Assembly: GCA_019745315.1 (NCBI GenBank)
Contig: JAIETH010000008.1
Location: 1 to 34,132, forward strand
DNA: 34,132 nt
Reading direction: 5' to 3'
Source: Patescibacteria group bacterium
GTDB lineage: Bacteria > Patescibacteriota > Minisyncoccia > Phycocordibacterales > UBA918
Part shown: positions 23,267 through 34,132 of the stretch, piece by piece
Layout: each line of letters begins with the position of its first letter
Numbering within the stretch: the stretch's first letter is position 1
Notes under the pieces: generated by a model
The model's database searches: none
What the model saw: only the letters and a program-made list of their open reading frames with translations
Told to the model about the DNA's origin: nothing
Position numbers and translations under genes: made by a program

Positions 23267-26200
23267 ATGACTATGAAAAATCGAACAGTACAGAACTTCG
23301 ATTTCGTAAACCTCAAGCTTGCGAGTCCGGAGAAAATCCTCGAGTGGTCCCACGGTGAGATCACAAAACCAGAGACGATCAACTATCGTACACAGCGCCC
23401 AGAAAAGCAGGGTCTCTTTGACGAACGAATCTTTGGTCCAGTTGAAGACTATGAGTGTTCATGTAAAAAATATCGCGGTATCCGTTATAAGGGTATTGTT
23501 TGTGAAAAGTGTGGAGTTGAAGTAACTCGCTCTATTGTACGTCGCGAGCGCATGGGTCATATTGAACTTTGCGTTCCAGTTTCTCACATTTGGTTCTTGC
23601 GTGGCGTACCGTCTCGTATTGCACTCTTGCTTGGAATTCCAGCAACAGAAGTTGAGAAGGTAATTTACTTTGCAGGATATTTTGTAACAAAGGTTAATGA
23701 AGATGTTCGTACTCGCCTCCTTAAAGAATTGGATACTGAATATCGTTCAAAGCTCAAAGATCTCACAAGCGAAAAGGCTCGCGAAGAACTTCATGAGCGA
23801 CTTGAGGAGACTAAGAATGATATTGAGCGCATTCGTGTTGGTACCGTGCTTGATGAAATGCACTACCATAAGTTCTCAGTAAAATTCAGTACACTCTTTG
23901 AGGCAGCGATTGGTGCAGAATCTATTTTCTCACTCTTCAAGAACCTCGATATGAATGTACTCTTGGCTCGTCTTGAAAAAGAACGAGAGACTGCAGGAGC
24001 TGCTGAGCGCGCAAAACTTGATAAGCGCCTCTCTCTTACACGAGGAATGATTTCTTCAGGCGTTCGTCCTGAGTGGATGTTCCTCTCACGTATTCCTGTT
24101 ATTCCACCAGCACTTCGTCCGATGGTTGCGCTTGAAGGAGGACGTCATGCGTCAAGCGACCTTAACGACCTCTATCGTCGTGTAATCAATCGTAACAATC
24201 GTTTGAAGAAGCTTATTGATATTCATGCTCCAGACGTAATTCTTCGAAACGAAAAGCGTATTCTCCAGGAAGCGGTTGACGCACTTATCGACAACTCAAT
24301 TCGTCATGGCAATACTGCGTACTCAGTAATGAGTCAGGCGCAGCGTCGTCCACTCAAGAGTCTTTCAGATTACCTTAAAGGAAAGCAGGGATACTTCCGT
24401 CAGAACTTGCTCGGAAAGCGTGTGGACTACTCAGGACGTTCAGTGATCGTTATCGGTCCAGAGCTTAAGCTTGACCAGTGTGGTCTTCCAAAGCACATGG
24501 CGCTTGAGCTCTTCCGTCCATTCGTTATCTCAGAGCTTCTCCGTCAGGAACTTGCGTACAACATTCGTGGAGCAGGCCGCCTTATTGAAGACGGTGTTCC
24601 TGAAGTATGGGCAATTCTTGAAGGAGTTATTCGCGACAAGCACGTACTCCTTAACCGTGCTCCAACACTTCACCGACAAGGTATTCAGGCATTCCGTCCT
24701 GTGCTTATCGAAGGAAACGCTATTCAGGTGCACCCACTTGTGTGTCGTGCCTTTAACGCGGACTTCGACGGAGACCAGATGGCTGTGCACGTACCACTTA
24801 CTCCAGAAGCACAGATGGAGGCTCGTGAGATTATTTCAGCAAACAAAAACATTCTTAAGCCAGGAGCAGGAGAGCCTGTGGTTTCTGAAAAGCTCCTCGA
24901 TATGGCGCTCGGATGTTACTGGATGACAAAGATTATTGATGGAGCAAAGGGTGAAGGAAACTATTTCCCATCACCGAACGCTGCTATTACTGCGTATGAC
25001 TTTGGTGCAATTGATTTCCGCGCAAAGATCAAGGTGATGGCAACTGAAACTGCGAAGTACCGTGAATTTAAGGGTGAAATATTTGAAACGTCTGTCGGAC
25101 GACTTCTCTTCAATAGCGTACTTCCAAGCGACTTTGGATTTATCAATGACATGGTGACGCAGCGAACTCTCTTTAACATCATTGTAGATGTGATTGACAG
25201 AGAAGGAACTGATGCAGTGCCTCCAATTATCGACAAGATCAAGCGTCACGGATTTACTTACGCAACACAATCAGGTGTGACATGGGGAATTGATGACGTT
25301 ACGGTACCAAAAGAGAAGCCTGGAATTATTGAAGCTGCGCGTCAGTCTGAGCGAAAGATCGCAGAGCAGTTCGGAGAAGGACTTCTTTCTCGTGATGAGC
25401 GCCGACGCTTTATTGTACAAATTTGGCACAAAGCAAAAACTGATCTTGAAAAGGTGATTCCAGGAACTCTTGATCAGCAAGGTTCAGTGTATGACATGTG
25501 GCAGTCAGGAGCTCGAGGATCTCTCGGACAGATCGCACAGATGGCCGGTATGAAAGGTCTTATCGTCAACACGAGAGGAGAAACTCTTGAATTCCCTGTT
25601 ATTTCTTCGATGAAGGAAGGTATGAGTCCGATTGAGTACTTTATTACAACTCACGGTTCTCGTAAGGGACTTGCTGACACTGCGCTTCAGACTGCGAAAG
25701 CTGGATACCTTACACGCCGACTCTTCGATGTTGCGCAAGATGCCATCGTTACTGAAGCTGATTGTAAGACAAAGAAAAGTATTACGATTCCTCGTATTTC
25801 TGCTTCAGGTATTGCAATTGCATTCTCGAAAGCAATTCGTGGACGTATTCTCGGAGAAGATATTGTTGATCCTTCAGGAGAGAAGCTCTTCAAGAAAGGA
25901 CATCTTATCTCACGCGCTGATGCACTCTTGGTTGAAAAGCGTGAAGATATCGCCGCTGTGTCTGTGCGTTCACCAATGACCTGTGAGACACTCCGTGGTA
26001 TTTGTCAGCAGTGTTACGGTATCGACCTCACAACCAATCACCTCGTTGATCTTGGTGAGGCGGTGGGAACTGTTGCCGCTCAAGCTATTGGAGAGCCAGG
26101 AACACAGCTTACGATGAACACGAAGCATGCCGGAGGAACAGCCTCAGTTGGTGGAGACGTAACGCAAGGTCTTCCTCGTGTTGAAGAAGTATTTGAAAAG

Positions 26201-26929
26201 CGTGCACCAAAGATTCCTGCTACAGTTTCTGTTGCTGAAGGAATTGTTACTGACATTCGTACTGAAGGACGTGAAAAGATTATTGTTGTTGCTCCTGATA
26301 TGGGTGCGAAGGGCGCTCCGAAGAAGAAGGACAATATTGAATACCCAGTACACTACCGTCGTACCGTACTTGTATCAGTTGGAGAAACTGTTAAGCAGGG
26401 ACAACTCATCACAGACGGTTCAGCTGAGCTTCCTGAAATTCTCAAATACGGTGGAGAACATGCAGTACAGGAATACATCATTGCTGAAACAAGCAAGCTC
26501 TATGAACTCCAAGGAGTTACGATTGCTCGTAAGCACATCGAGCTTATCGTTAAGCAAATGCTTTCTCGTCTCAAGATTACGAATGCAGGAGACAGTCACT
26601 TCACTGTAGGAGATGTTATTGAGGAATGGATCTTTGTTGATGCAAACAACAAGCTTAAAGAAGAAGGGCGTGAGCCAGCGAAGGGAGATCTGCTTATTCT
26701 TGGTATTACTGAAGTTTCTCTTACTCGTAAGAGCTTCCTTTCAGCGGCTTCATTCCAGAACACAACTCGTATCCTCATTAATGCGGCAGTTCGCGGAAGT
26801 CGTGACATGCTCACAGGACTTAAAGAAAACGTTATCATCGGTCGCTTGATCCCTGCTGGTACTGGTTTCCCGGGAAGCAAGAAGTACGATATGGTTGAAG
26901 CGCTTCGTCCAGCTGATATAGTTGAGTAG
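23267..26929 (+). CDS. rpoC: DNA-directed RNA polymerase subunit beta'
   Basis: NADFDGDQMAVHVPL, GKRVDYSGRSVIVIGPEL, ECSCKKYRGIRYKGIVCEKCGVE zinc site. Confidence 0.98.
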   Translation: MTMKNRTVQNFDFVNLKLASPEKILEWSHGEITKPETINYRTQRPEKQGLFDERIFGPVEDYECSCKKYRGIRYKGIVCEKCGVEVTRSIVRRERMGHIELCVPVSHIWFLRGVPSRIALLLGIPATEVEKVIYFAGYFVTKVNEDVRTRLLKELDTEYRSKLKDLTSEKAREELHERLEETKNDIERIRVGTVLDEMHYHKFSVKFSTLFEAAIGAESIFSLFKNLDMNVLLARLEKERETAGAAERAKLDKRLSLTRGMISSGVRPEWMFLSRIPVIPPALRPMVALEGGRHASSDLNDLYRRVINRNNRLKKLIDIHAPDVILRNEKRILQEAVDALIDNSIRHGNTAYSVMSQAQRRPLKSLSDYLKGKQGYFRQNLLGKRVDYSGRSVIVIGPELKLDQCGLPKHMALELFRPFVISELLRQELAYNIRGAGRLIEDGVPEVWAILEGVIRDKHVLLNRAPTLHRQGIQAFRPVLIEGNAIQVHPLVCRAFNADFDGDQMAVHVPLTPEAQMEAREIISANKNILKPGAGEPVVSEKLLDMALGCYWMTKIIDGAKGEGNYFPSPNAAITAYDFGAIDFRAKIKVMATETAKYREFKGEIFETSVGRLLFNSVLPSDFGFINDMVTQRTLFNIIVDVIDREGTDAVPPIIDKIKRHGFTYATQSGVTWGIDDVTVPKEKPGIIEAARQSERKIAEQFGEGLLSRDERRRFIVQIWHKAKTDLEKVIPGTLDQQGSVYDMWQSGARGSLGQIAQMAGMKGLIVNTRGETLEFPVISSMKEGMSPIEYFITTHGSRKGLADTALQTAKAGYLTRRLFDVAQDAIVTEADCKTKKSITIPRISASGIAIAFSKAIRGRILGEDIVDPSGEKLFKKGHLISRADALLVEKREDIAAVSVRSPMTCETLRGICQQCYGIDLTTNHLVDLGEAVGTVAAQAIGEPGTQLTMNTKHAGGTASVGGDVTQGLPRVEEVFEKRAPKIPATVSVAEGIVTDIRTEGREKIIVVAPDMGAKGAPKKKDNIEYPVHYRRTVLVSVGETVKQGQLITDGSAELPEILKYGGEHAVQEYIIAETSKLYELQGVTIARKHIELIVKQMLSRLKITNAGDSHFTVGDVIEEWIFVDANNKLKEEGREPAKGDLLILGITEVSLTRKSFLSAASFQNTTRILINAAVRGSRDMLTGLKENVIIGRLIPAGTGFPGSKKYDMVEALRPADIVE

Positions 26930-26983
26930 TACCCATCTTGTGCACGGTGTGTGCGAGCTAAGGTTGAGCCAAGGTTGATCACA

Positions 26984-28747
26984 ATGGCAATAACACCGGT
27001 AGAAAACATAAAACAGAGACTCTCCATTATTGATGTGGTGAGCTCTTATGTGGTGCTTCAGAAGGCAGGGAAGAGCTTTAAGGGAAAATCTCCTTTTGTG
27101 AGCGAGCGAACACCCTCTTTCTTTGTGTCTCCCGATCGAGGAATGTACTACTGCTTTTCTACGGGGAAAGGAGGGGACATTTTCTCGTTCATACAAGAGA
27201 TGGAAGGAGTAGATTTTAAGGGTGCGCTTAAAATTCTTGCTGAGCGTGCGGGTGTTGAATTGACTGCAGTAGACCCGCGTTCCCGTGATGATAAAGAAAA
27301 ACTTCTTAGTCTTCTTGAAGACGCAACGCGTTACTTTGTTGTCGAGATGGGAAAGAAAGAGGCGATCTCTGCGTATCTAGTAGAGAGAGGTTTACGGAAA
27401 GAGACCATAGAAAAGTGGCGTATTGGGTATGCTCCAGCGGGGTGGCGTAACCTTAAAGAGCATCTTCTTAAGAAGGGGTATACAGAGGATTTTATTTTTA
27501 GATCAGGTCTTCTTAAGAAGACGAATGATGGATCAAAAAACAGCTACGACGTGTTTCGTGATCGTATTATGTTTCCGATCGCGGATTCTTCAGGGCGCGT
27601 TGTCGGGTTCTCTGGACGCATTGTGACCCAAGACCCAGGAGCACCTAAATATGTAAACTCTCCAGAGACCGAGCTCTTTGTAAAATCACAAGTACTTTTT
27701 GGGTATGATCACGCCAAAAGTGGTATCCGCACATTTGATTTCTCTCTGGTGGTTGAAGGTCAGTTTGACCTCGTGCTCTCGCATCAGGCAGGGTATACCA
27801 ACACAGTTGCGCTCTCGGGTACCGCACTCTCCCTTTCTCACGTAGAGATTTTGCAGCGTCTCTCAAACAAAGTAGTACTTGCACTTGATGCAGATCGTGC
27901 CGGTATTGCGTCAGCCAAGCGATTAAGTGAAGTAATGCTGAAGCGTGGTATGGATGTTAAGGTTGCGCGCATTATGGGGGGCAAAGATCCAGCAGACCTT
28001 GTGCGCGAAGATCAAAAGCTTTTGAAACAGGCAGTCGGTGGGTCAGTCCACGTTGTTGAATTTCTTCTTAATGTACTCCGCGATGAAGTTGCCGACGATC
28101 GTACGTTTAAGTTGCGAGTACGAGAGGAAGTGCTTCCATTTATCGCCCTGATGCCAAACAAGATCGATCAAGAACACTTTGCTCGTATTGTAGGAGAGCG
28201 GCTTGGGGTTACAGAAGAGTCGGTGCGACATGAAATATCTCGAGTAAACGAACGAGCGCCCGTTGATCAAAAGAGTATTCCAAAGGATGTTCAGGCTGAA
28301 ATAAAGGTACGGATTCCACGGCGTCGTGAAGAGGATCTTGTGTCACATCTCTATGGAATCTTGCTCTGGCAACAGGGAGAAGAGTCCCCAGTCCTTGATG
28401 AAAAAGTACTTTACAAAAACCTTGAATTAGTCCTCGGGCATGATAGTATGCAATCGCTTGTAGATTGGGGAGAAGATACAAAAAATGAGGCTATTTTTAA
28501 GACAGAGGCCCTCTATGCCGAGGTTGGTGAGTCTCTCAAAAAGGAGGTTGCGAGCATGCTCCATGAGCTGTATGTCGTCGAGCTGCGGCGTCGTCTCGCG
28601 CAAGCTCGTGAGCGATTGAGGGAGTCTGAGCGATCACTTGATACAGCCCTCCAGGAGCGTGAGCTCGCATTATGCTCTAGTATTAATGAAACACTGAAGG
28701 AGATTATTTTAAAAAATCCATTTGAAAAAGTATTTACGGAGCAATAA
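26984..28747 (+). CDS. dnaG: DNA primase
   Basis: N-terminal CHC2-like fold ([23 protein letters not shown]), Toprim ([36 protein letters not shown]). Start at ATG 26984 preferred. Confidence 0.93.
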   Translation: MAITPVENIKQRLSIIDVVSSYVVLQKAGKSFKGKSPFVSERTPSFFVSPDRGMYYCFSTGKGGDIFSFIQEMEGVDFKGALKILAERAGVELTAVDPRSRDDKEKLLSLLEDATRYFVVEMGKKEAISAYLVERGLRKETIEKWRIGYAPAGWRNLKEHLLKKGYTEDFIFRSGLLKKTNDGSKNSYDVFRDRIMFPIADSSGRVVGFSGRIVTQDPGAPKYVNSPETELFVKSQVLFGYDHAKSGIRTFDFSLVVEGQFDLVLSHQAGYTNTVALSGTALSLSHVEILQRLSNKVVLALDADRAGIASAKRLSEVMLKRGMDVKVARIMGGKDPADLVREDQKLLKQAVGGSVHVVEFLLNVLRDEVADDRTFKLRVREEVLPFIALMPNKIDQEHFARIVGERLGVTEESVRHEISRVNERAPVDQKSIPKDVQAEIKVRIPRRREEDLVSHLYGILLWQQGEESPVLDEKVLYKNLELVLGHDSMQSLVDWGEDTKNEAIFKTEALYAEVGESLKKEVASMLHELYVVELRRRLAQARERLRESERSLDTALQERELALCSSINETLKEIILKNPFEKVFTEQ

Positions 28748-28761
28748 ATAAAAAGAATTAT

Positions 28762-30030
28762 ATGGCACCAAAAAAAGCGCAAAAAAAGAAAGTGGTAAAA
28801 AAAGCTCCAAAGAGTGCTGTTAAAAAAGTATCAAAGCCTAAGGTTATACAGAAAAAGAAGGCAATCAAAAAGGTGGTTAAAAAACCAGCCGCTGTTAAGA
28901 AAGCTCCAAAGAAAGCGGTTGCAAAGAAAGTGGTTAAAAAAGCACCTCTCTCAAAAGCTGATCGCCAAAGCGAAGTGAAGCTTGAGGGTGTTATTGCGAA
29001 GGCTCGTGAAAAAGGATATGTAACGTACGATGAGATTATAAAAGTATTTCCCACTATTGAAGATAGTGTTGAAGTGCTTGAAACACTCTACGAGCGCCTT
29101 GCAACAGCAGGCATCGATGTGCTTGAAAGTGGCGGCATGCTCGGAAACGATGCAAGTGACGATCTCCTTGATAAGCGTAATATCTATCGACGAAGCGAGA
29201 GCGGATACGATTCTATTCAGATGTATCTTCGTGAGATTGGACAGTATCCACTTTTGACTGGTGTAGAGGAGCGAACGCTTGCAAAGCGTATTGTTGACGG
29301 AGATGGAGAGGCACGCAATCTTCTCGCGCGCGCTAACCTTCGCCTCGTTGTTTCTATTGCAAAGAAGTATGTCGGACGAAGTCCTGATCTTACACTCCTG
29401 GATCTTATCCAGGAAGGAAACCTCGGTCTCTTTAAGGCGGTAGATAAATTCGACTTCACAAAAGGATTTAAATTCTCGACCTATGCTACTTGGTGGATTC
29501 GCCAAGCTATCACGCGAGCGCTCGCTGATCAGTCTCGTACTATTCGTATCCCGGTTCACATGGTGGAGACGATGGCAAAATATAAGCAGGTATCTCGACG
29601 GCTTTCTCAAGACCTCGGACGAGATCCTGTTGCCGAAGAGATCGCAACGGAAATGGGTATCGAAGTAGATAAGGTCTACCAGATTGAAAAAATTAGTCAG
29701 GATACCATTTCTCTTGAGACACCGATTGGAGACGAGGATGATCGATCACGACTTTCTGACTTTATTTCTGATGATAAAATTTTGCTTCCAGACCAAGAAG
29801 TAGCCCACAGAATCCTTGCCGATCAGGTAAAAGAAATTCTTGACACGCTTTCAGAAAAAGAGCGAAAAATTCTTGAAATGCGTCACGGACTCCTCGATGG
29901 TACGTACCACACGCTTGAAGAGGTAGGAAAAGAATTTGGTGTGACCCGCGAACGCATTCGACAGATCGAAGCTAAGGCGCTCGAAAAGATTCGCCTTCAC
30001 GATAAGGCACGACGCCTCAAAAGTTACTAG
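28762..30030 (+). CDS. rpoD: Primary-type RNA polymerase sigma factor with a lysine-rich N-terminal tail
   Basis: [62 protein letters not shown]; region 4 [26 protein letters not shown]. Confidence 0.96.
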   Translation: MAPKKAQKKKVVKKAPKSAVKKVSKPKVIQKKKAIKKVVKKPAAVKKAPKKAVAKKVVKKAPLSKADRQSEVKLEGVIAKAREKGYVTYDEIIKVFPTIEDSVEVLETLYERLATAGIDVLESGGMLGNDASDDLLDKRNIYRRSESGYDSIQMYLREIGQYPLLTGVEERTLAKRIVDGDGEARNLLARANLRLVVSIAKKYVGRSPDLTLLDLIQEGNLGLFKAVDKFDFTKGFKFSTYATWWIRQAITRALADQSRTIRIPVHMVETMAKYKQVSRRLSQDLGRDPVAEEIATEMGIEVDKVYQIEKISQDTISLETPIGDEDDRSRLSDFISDDKILLPDQEVAHRILADQVKEILDTLSEKERKILEMRHGLLDGTYHTLEEVGKEFGVTRERIRQIEAKALEKIRLHDKARRLKSY

Positions 30031-30068
30031 CATTAAAAAAGACCACATGTGTGGTCTTTTTTAATGCT
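30029..30068. terminator. Bidirectional intrinsic terminator overlapping the rpoD stop codon
   Basis: AGCATTAAAAAAGACCAC-atgt-GTGGTCTTTTTTAATGCT, 18-bp perfect stem. Confidence 0.93.
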
Positions 30069-30075
30069 ATATCAT

Positions 30076-32154
30076 TTATTCGACGTGGAATTTTTCTTTA
30101 AGAGTCACGTAGAGCTTAGGCGTAATCAATTCGCGTGAGTAAAGGGAATTGAGTACGCGCTCTTCTACTTTAGTAATTCCGTGAGAAGCAAAGAGGGTTC
30201 CTATTTTTTCAGTAAGATCAGGATATGCTGCAATGCTTTCTTCCATTTTTGCTTGAGAGCCACTACGAAATTCAGTATAGAGGTCAATCACATGCAACAG
30301 AGATTCTTTTGAGAAGATCGAATGCGCTTCTTCGGGATGTATTTTATTCAATTCTTTAAGCACCTTACGAGATATGATCGATTGAGCACGGTAGTACGCA
30401 TATTGCTCGACTGCTTTTTGTGAAGCAGAGAGTGGTCTGAGGAGGGCCCCAATGCGTGCAAGTGTTCGGTCAAATATATCTCGCCCATCAATAATGGTTG
30501 GAAGATCAAGGTTTCCTTTCTCGATTTCTTCAAGTTGGACAGTAAGCTTTCCAAGTATGCGCTTGTATACTGTCTCGTTTATTTCTCCGTAGTGATAGAG
30601 CTCCTTGAGGGCTTTCTTTTCGATGCCGATAGCATACATGCGCAATACCTGCACTACGTAGTCGCGAGTTTCTGTATGGCTTTCTTGAAGAATCGAACAC
30701 GCTTTTTTGTATTCTGCTTCGTGCTCGTGTAGAAGTGTTGTGTATGCATGTTCGGTTATATACCCACGCTCGAAGAATACTTTAAGACGAACCGCTACTT
30801 CTCGATGAGTAAGGGCGCATGCTTCTTGGTACTCAATCTTTTCAAGCTCAGTCATGCGATCAAGCTTGAGGGTGCGCATGAGTGCTTGTATAGTTGTTGC
30901 TTTTACAAAGATGGTGAAGAAGATACATCCGATGGTGAGCGTGAGTATGAAGTCTCGAGGCGCTATATCAAGAGCCCATCCAGGAATAGTAATATCGGGC
31001 GGAATAAGAAGTACGAGCGTCACCGCAAGAGCTCCCCGAAGGCTGCCCCACGAAAGGAGATGTTGCCATGACCGAGGAATTCGTTTTGAGGTGTCTGAAA
31101 AAAGATTAAAGATATAGGTTACAGGGTAGATAGAAAGCGCTCGCGCAAAAGCCACAACAAAAACTGAAATGACTATAGGGAATATGATGTCAGCCTCTCC
31201 AAGGGGGATGTTCGTAAAGAGAATACCAACCATTATAAAGATTACGGAGTTTGCCATGAACGCAAGCTGACCCCACAACTTATCGACAAATTCTTCAGCG
31301 CGAGGATGAATCTTAGGGCGTCCGTAGTTTCCCATAACAATAGAAGCTATGGTGGTTGCTATGATTGATGAAATGGCGAGATCGTATCCTCCAATCTCAA
31401 TATGATGAGAAATAAACTCTGATCCTAGAAATGTTGCGTATGCAAGAACGACGGTGAGTGTGATGCTTGCAAATTCATTGGCGCGTGTGTATTCAATGCA
31501 TTTAGCAAATACCACTCCACAGAGAACACCAAAGAGAACACCACTTGCGATCATAAAGCTAAAGAGGATACTTCCTTCAAGGAGGGTCTGTGATCCATTA
31601 AAGCCGTGAAGTACCACTTCAAGAAGAATGAGGAAGAGTGCAACTGACGTCGCATCATTAAACAAACTTTCCCCTTCAAAAATAAGCGAGAGTCTGCGAG
31701 GTGCGCCATATTCTTTAAAGAGTGCGAGTACGGCTACAGGATCTGTTGCAGAAATCAGCGCTCCAAAGAGAAGTGTAATGCTGAGAGGTACTTCTATTCC
31801 AATCAGTGAGAGTAGAAAAGACAATCCATACCCAATTGCTACGGTTGATACAAGTAAGCTTACTACTGCAAAGAGGGAAATGATTGCACTATCACTCGCA
31901 AGCTTTCTGATACTTATGTTGTAGGCTGACTCAAAGATGAGGGCAGGCAAGAATATGAAAAAGAGAACCTCGGGAGTTAAGTGGAATGACGTGAGGAATG
32001 AAAATGTTTCTGAGGTAGACAGCAGTCCTATCAAAACGCCAAATGCTACCAAGAGTACTGTGTGGGGTACGCGAAGTGCTTTCGACCAAAATACCGCAAG
32101 ACTAGAGATGGTAAGTACCGCACATACTATAAGAAGGGTAGACAATTCGAGCAT
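30076..32154 (-). CDS. CPA1-family Na+/H+ antiporter with a long cytosolic C-terminal domain
   Basis: LLFGALISATDPVAVLALFKEYGAPRRLSLIFEGESLFNDATSVALF, many TM segments, about 280-aa hydrophilic tail. Confidence 0.92.
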   Translation of the reverse strand: MLELSTLLIVCAVLTISSLAVFWSKALRVPHTVLLVAFGVLIGLLSTSETFSFLTSFHLTPEVLFFIFLPALIFESAYNISIRKLASDSAIISLFAVVSLLVSTVAIGYGLSFLLSLIGIEVPLSITLLFGALISATDPVAVLALFKEYGAPRRLSLIFEGESLFNDATSVALFLILLEVVLHGFNGSQTLLEGSILFSFMIASGVLFGVLCGVVFAKCIEYTRANEFASITLTVVLAYATFLGSEFISHHIEIGGYDLAISSIIATTIASIVMGNYGRPKIHPRAEEFVDKLWGQLAFMANSVIFIMVGILFTNIPLGEADIIFPIVISVFVVAFARALSIYPVTYIFNLFSDTSKRIPRSWQHLLSWGSLRGALAVTLVLLIPPDITIPGWALDIAPRDFILTLTIGCIFFTIFVKATTIQALMRTLKLDRMTELEKIEYQEACALTHREVAVRLKVFFERGYITEHAYTTLLHEHEAEYKKACSILQESHTETRDYVVQVLRMYAIGIEKKALKELYHYGEINETVYKRILGKLTVQLEEIEKGNLDLPTIIDGRDIFDRTLARIGALLRPLSASQKAVEQYAYYRAQSIISRKVLKELNKIHPEEAHSIFSKESLLHVIDLYTEFRSGSQAKMEESIAAYPDLTEKIGTLFASHGITKVEERVLNSLYSRELITPKLYVTLKEKFHVE

Positions 32155-32255
32155 ACGTACATTTATTTTTTAATGACGAAAAACTACTATACTCCTTTGT
32201 CTGAGTTTTGTGCAAATAGTCACTGTGCTTTGCCGGACATAACATATCTTTTGTT

Positions 32256-32285
32256 TTGTCAAAAAAAGCATTTCAAACGTATAAT
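32256..32285 (+). promoter_or_regulatory. Promoter of the UvrD-like gene
   Basis: TTGTCA (32256-32261), 18 nt, TATAAT (32280-32285), 9 nt before ATG. Confidence 0.65.
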
Positions 32286-32294
32286 GCAGCTGTT

Positions 32295-34132
32295 ATGTCA
32301 CAGAAAGAGATACTCGGCGCTGAGCAGGCATTTTTAAAGGCCTATGAGGCCTTGAATGACGCCCAGAAGCAGGCAGTTGATGCTATAGAGGGTCCTGTAA
32401 TGGTTATCGCGGGTCCGGGGACAGGAAAGACACAGATTCTAGCTCTCCGCATTGCAAACATACTCCGAAAGACGGACGTGCCGCCTTCCGCAATCCTCGC
32501 GCTCACCTTTACCGAGGCAGGAGTGGCTTCCATGCGCGCTCGTCTCGTCTCTCTGATTGGCGCTCCTGGATACCATGTACGTATCCATACATTTCATGGC
32601 TTTTGCAACACCGTTATAAAGCGCTATCCAGAACGCTTTCCGCGAATTATCGGGAACGAACAAATTCTTGAAATTGATGCATTGCGCATTATTGAAAACA
32701 TTCTTAACGAAGGACAGTTTGAATTACTTCGACCCGTCAATTATCCAACGTATTACGTGCGTGAAATAAAAAGCAAAATTTCTGAAACAAAACGTGAAAA
32801 TATTTCTCCAGAAGATCTTGCAGCACTGATTTTAAAGGCGCAGCACGAATTAGAAAGTGCACCCGATCTTTATCATGAGAAAGGTGCGCATAAAGGAAAA
32901 ATGAAAGGCGTCTATGTTGACGCACAAAAGCGGTTGGATAAAGCGCGAGAGTTTGTGTCTGTGTACTCAGTGTATGAAGAAAAACTTATTGAATCTCACC
33001 AGTATGACTTTGAAGACACGATACTTGAGGCTGTGCGTATGATTGAGGCTGACGCTGAGCTTGCGCTCATTCTTCAAGAAGAGCATCAGTACGTGCTTGC
33101 GGACGAACATCAGGATGCAAATGGTGCTCAGAATAAACTTCTTGAGCTTTTATCTTCCTTTCATGAGTCACCGAATCTTTTTATTGTAGGAGACGAGAAG
33201 CAAGCGATTTATCGTTTTCAAGGAGCCTCTCTCGCCAACTTTTTATTTTTTAAGGAACGATATCAAGGCGCAGTCTGCGTAGAGCTTGAGAGTAACTATC
33301 GTTCGACCCAAACAATACTTGATGCAGCGCATGACGTGATCATGCCGTCGGCGGGTCATGAGGACATACCTCGACCGCGTTTGACCGCTCATGCAAAACA
33401 CGTCGTTTCTCCAATTCGCCTTACGAATACTCAGAACGAAGATTCTGAGCTTGACGCTCTTTCTTCTGATATAGCAGAACTCCTTCAAAGTGGAGTAGAT
33501 CCGCGCGAGGTTGTGGTGTTGGCGCGGAGAAATGCAGACGTTGCTCGTGTCAGTCGTTTACTCGAAAGAGCTGGTATCAAGGTTATATCTGCTAACGATG
33601 AGCAGGTTTTGAGTATGCCTTTGGTACATTCGTTTGTAACCCTCATGCGCGCCGTTGCGTTTTTTGGGCACGATAGTTTCCTCTACCCGCTTCTCTACGC
33701 TCCATTTATTGCACTTGATAATCTCGACATCTATCGTCTTACAGAAAAGCGTCCGCACGGTGTGACACTTACAGAGATGCTCAGTGATGAAAATCTTTTA
33801 CGAGAAGCGGGTATTGGTAATGTTGCGTCATGCAAGGAAGTGTATACGCTTCTTTCCGATATTGTGACCTATACAAAAGATGCTGATCTTGAATCAAGTG
33901 TGCATTACGCGCTTGAGCGTTCAGGAATACTTGCATATCTCCTTTCGCGAAAAGACTCACACATACTCCTTGAAGCGATTCGTACGCTTGTCCGCTACAT
34001 AGCAAGCATTGCAAAAATTCATCCGGCATATGGATTTCGTGAACTCTGTGAATCGCTCACGACAGCTGAAGAGTACGGCATATCACTTCTTGCAGCGAAA
34101 GATGAGCTCTATCCTGGTGTGCGTGTTATGAC
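32295..34132 (+). CDS. Partial UvrD/PcrA-like superfamily 1 helicase (3' truncated by window)
   Basis: Open frame to the window end (absent from the ORF track): LNDAQKQAVDAIEGPVMVIAGPGTGKTQILALRIANIL, LADEHQDANGAQNKLLELL, VGDEKQAIYRFQGA, ELESNYRST. Confidence 0.93.
   Translation, partial: MSQKEILGAEQAFLKAYEALNDAQKQAVDAIEGPVMVIAGPGTGKTQILALRIANILRKTDVPPSAILALTFTEAGVASMRARLVSLIGAPGYHVRIHTFHGFCNTVIKRYPERFPRIIGNEQILEIDALRIIENILNEGQFELLRPVNYPTYYVREIKSKISETKRENISPEDLAALILKAQHELESAPDLYHEKGAHKGKMKGVYVDAQKRLDKAREFVSVYSVYEEKLIESHQYDFEDTILEAVRMIEADAELALILQEEHQYVLADEHQDANGAQNKLLELLSSFHESPNLFIVGDEKQAIYRFQGASLANFLFFKERYQGAVCVELESNYRSTQTILDAAHDVIMPSAGHEDIPRPRLTAHAKHVVSPIRLTNTQNEDSELDALSSDIAELLQSGVDPREVVVLARRNADVARVSRLLERAGIKVISANDEQVLSMPLVHSFVTLMRAVAFFGHDSFLYPLLYAPFIALDNLDIYRLTEKRPHGVTLTEMLSDENLLREAGIGNVASCKEVYTLLSDIVTYTKDADLESSVHYALERSGILAYLLSRKDSHILLEAIRTLVRYIASIAKIHPAYGFRELCESLTTAEEYGISLLAAKDELYPGVRVM

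Noticed and set aside
33100-33140. DEHQD in the UvrD-like protein as an inactivated Walker B
   Set aside because: The catalytic DE and the QD are retained; the single F to H change is not enough to infer inactivity.

Overview
The window looks like a bacterial chromosome segment of candidate phyla radiation (Patescibacteria/Parcubacteria) type. This affiliation is inferred from reduced, unusual versions of core genes, not from a search. Most of it is housekeeping: a partial repeat-bearing surface protein, thrS, dnaE, rnhB, rpmF, a NusB-Nudix fusion, rnc, an SMC-like ATPase, rnr, rpsP, khpA, a Nudix hydrolase, trmD, rpoB, rpoC, dnaG, an rpoD-like sigma factor, a CPA1 Na+/H+ antiporter and a UvrD-like helicase that runs off the right edge. 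The strongest non-coding signal is a complete T-box riboswitch upstream of thrS on the minus strand. It has a consensus promoter, an ACC (Thr) specifier in the apical loop of a very short Stem I, a GGUGGAACCGCG T-box and a 20-bp terminator that competes with the antiterminator. Other points of interest are an apparently hinge-less short SMC, a NusB-Nudix fusion, an H1-like lysine-rich tail on the sigma factor, a DnaG with a degenerate zinc motif, a DnaE with an eroded PHP site, a decayed duplicate of the dnaE 3' end beside a hairpin element, several promoters placed 7-10 nt from start codons (leaderless candidates), and three orphan transcription units with their own terminators. No tRNA, rRNA, CRISPR array or transposase was recognised.
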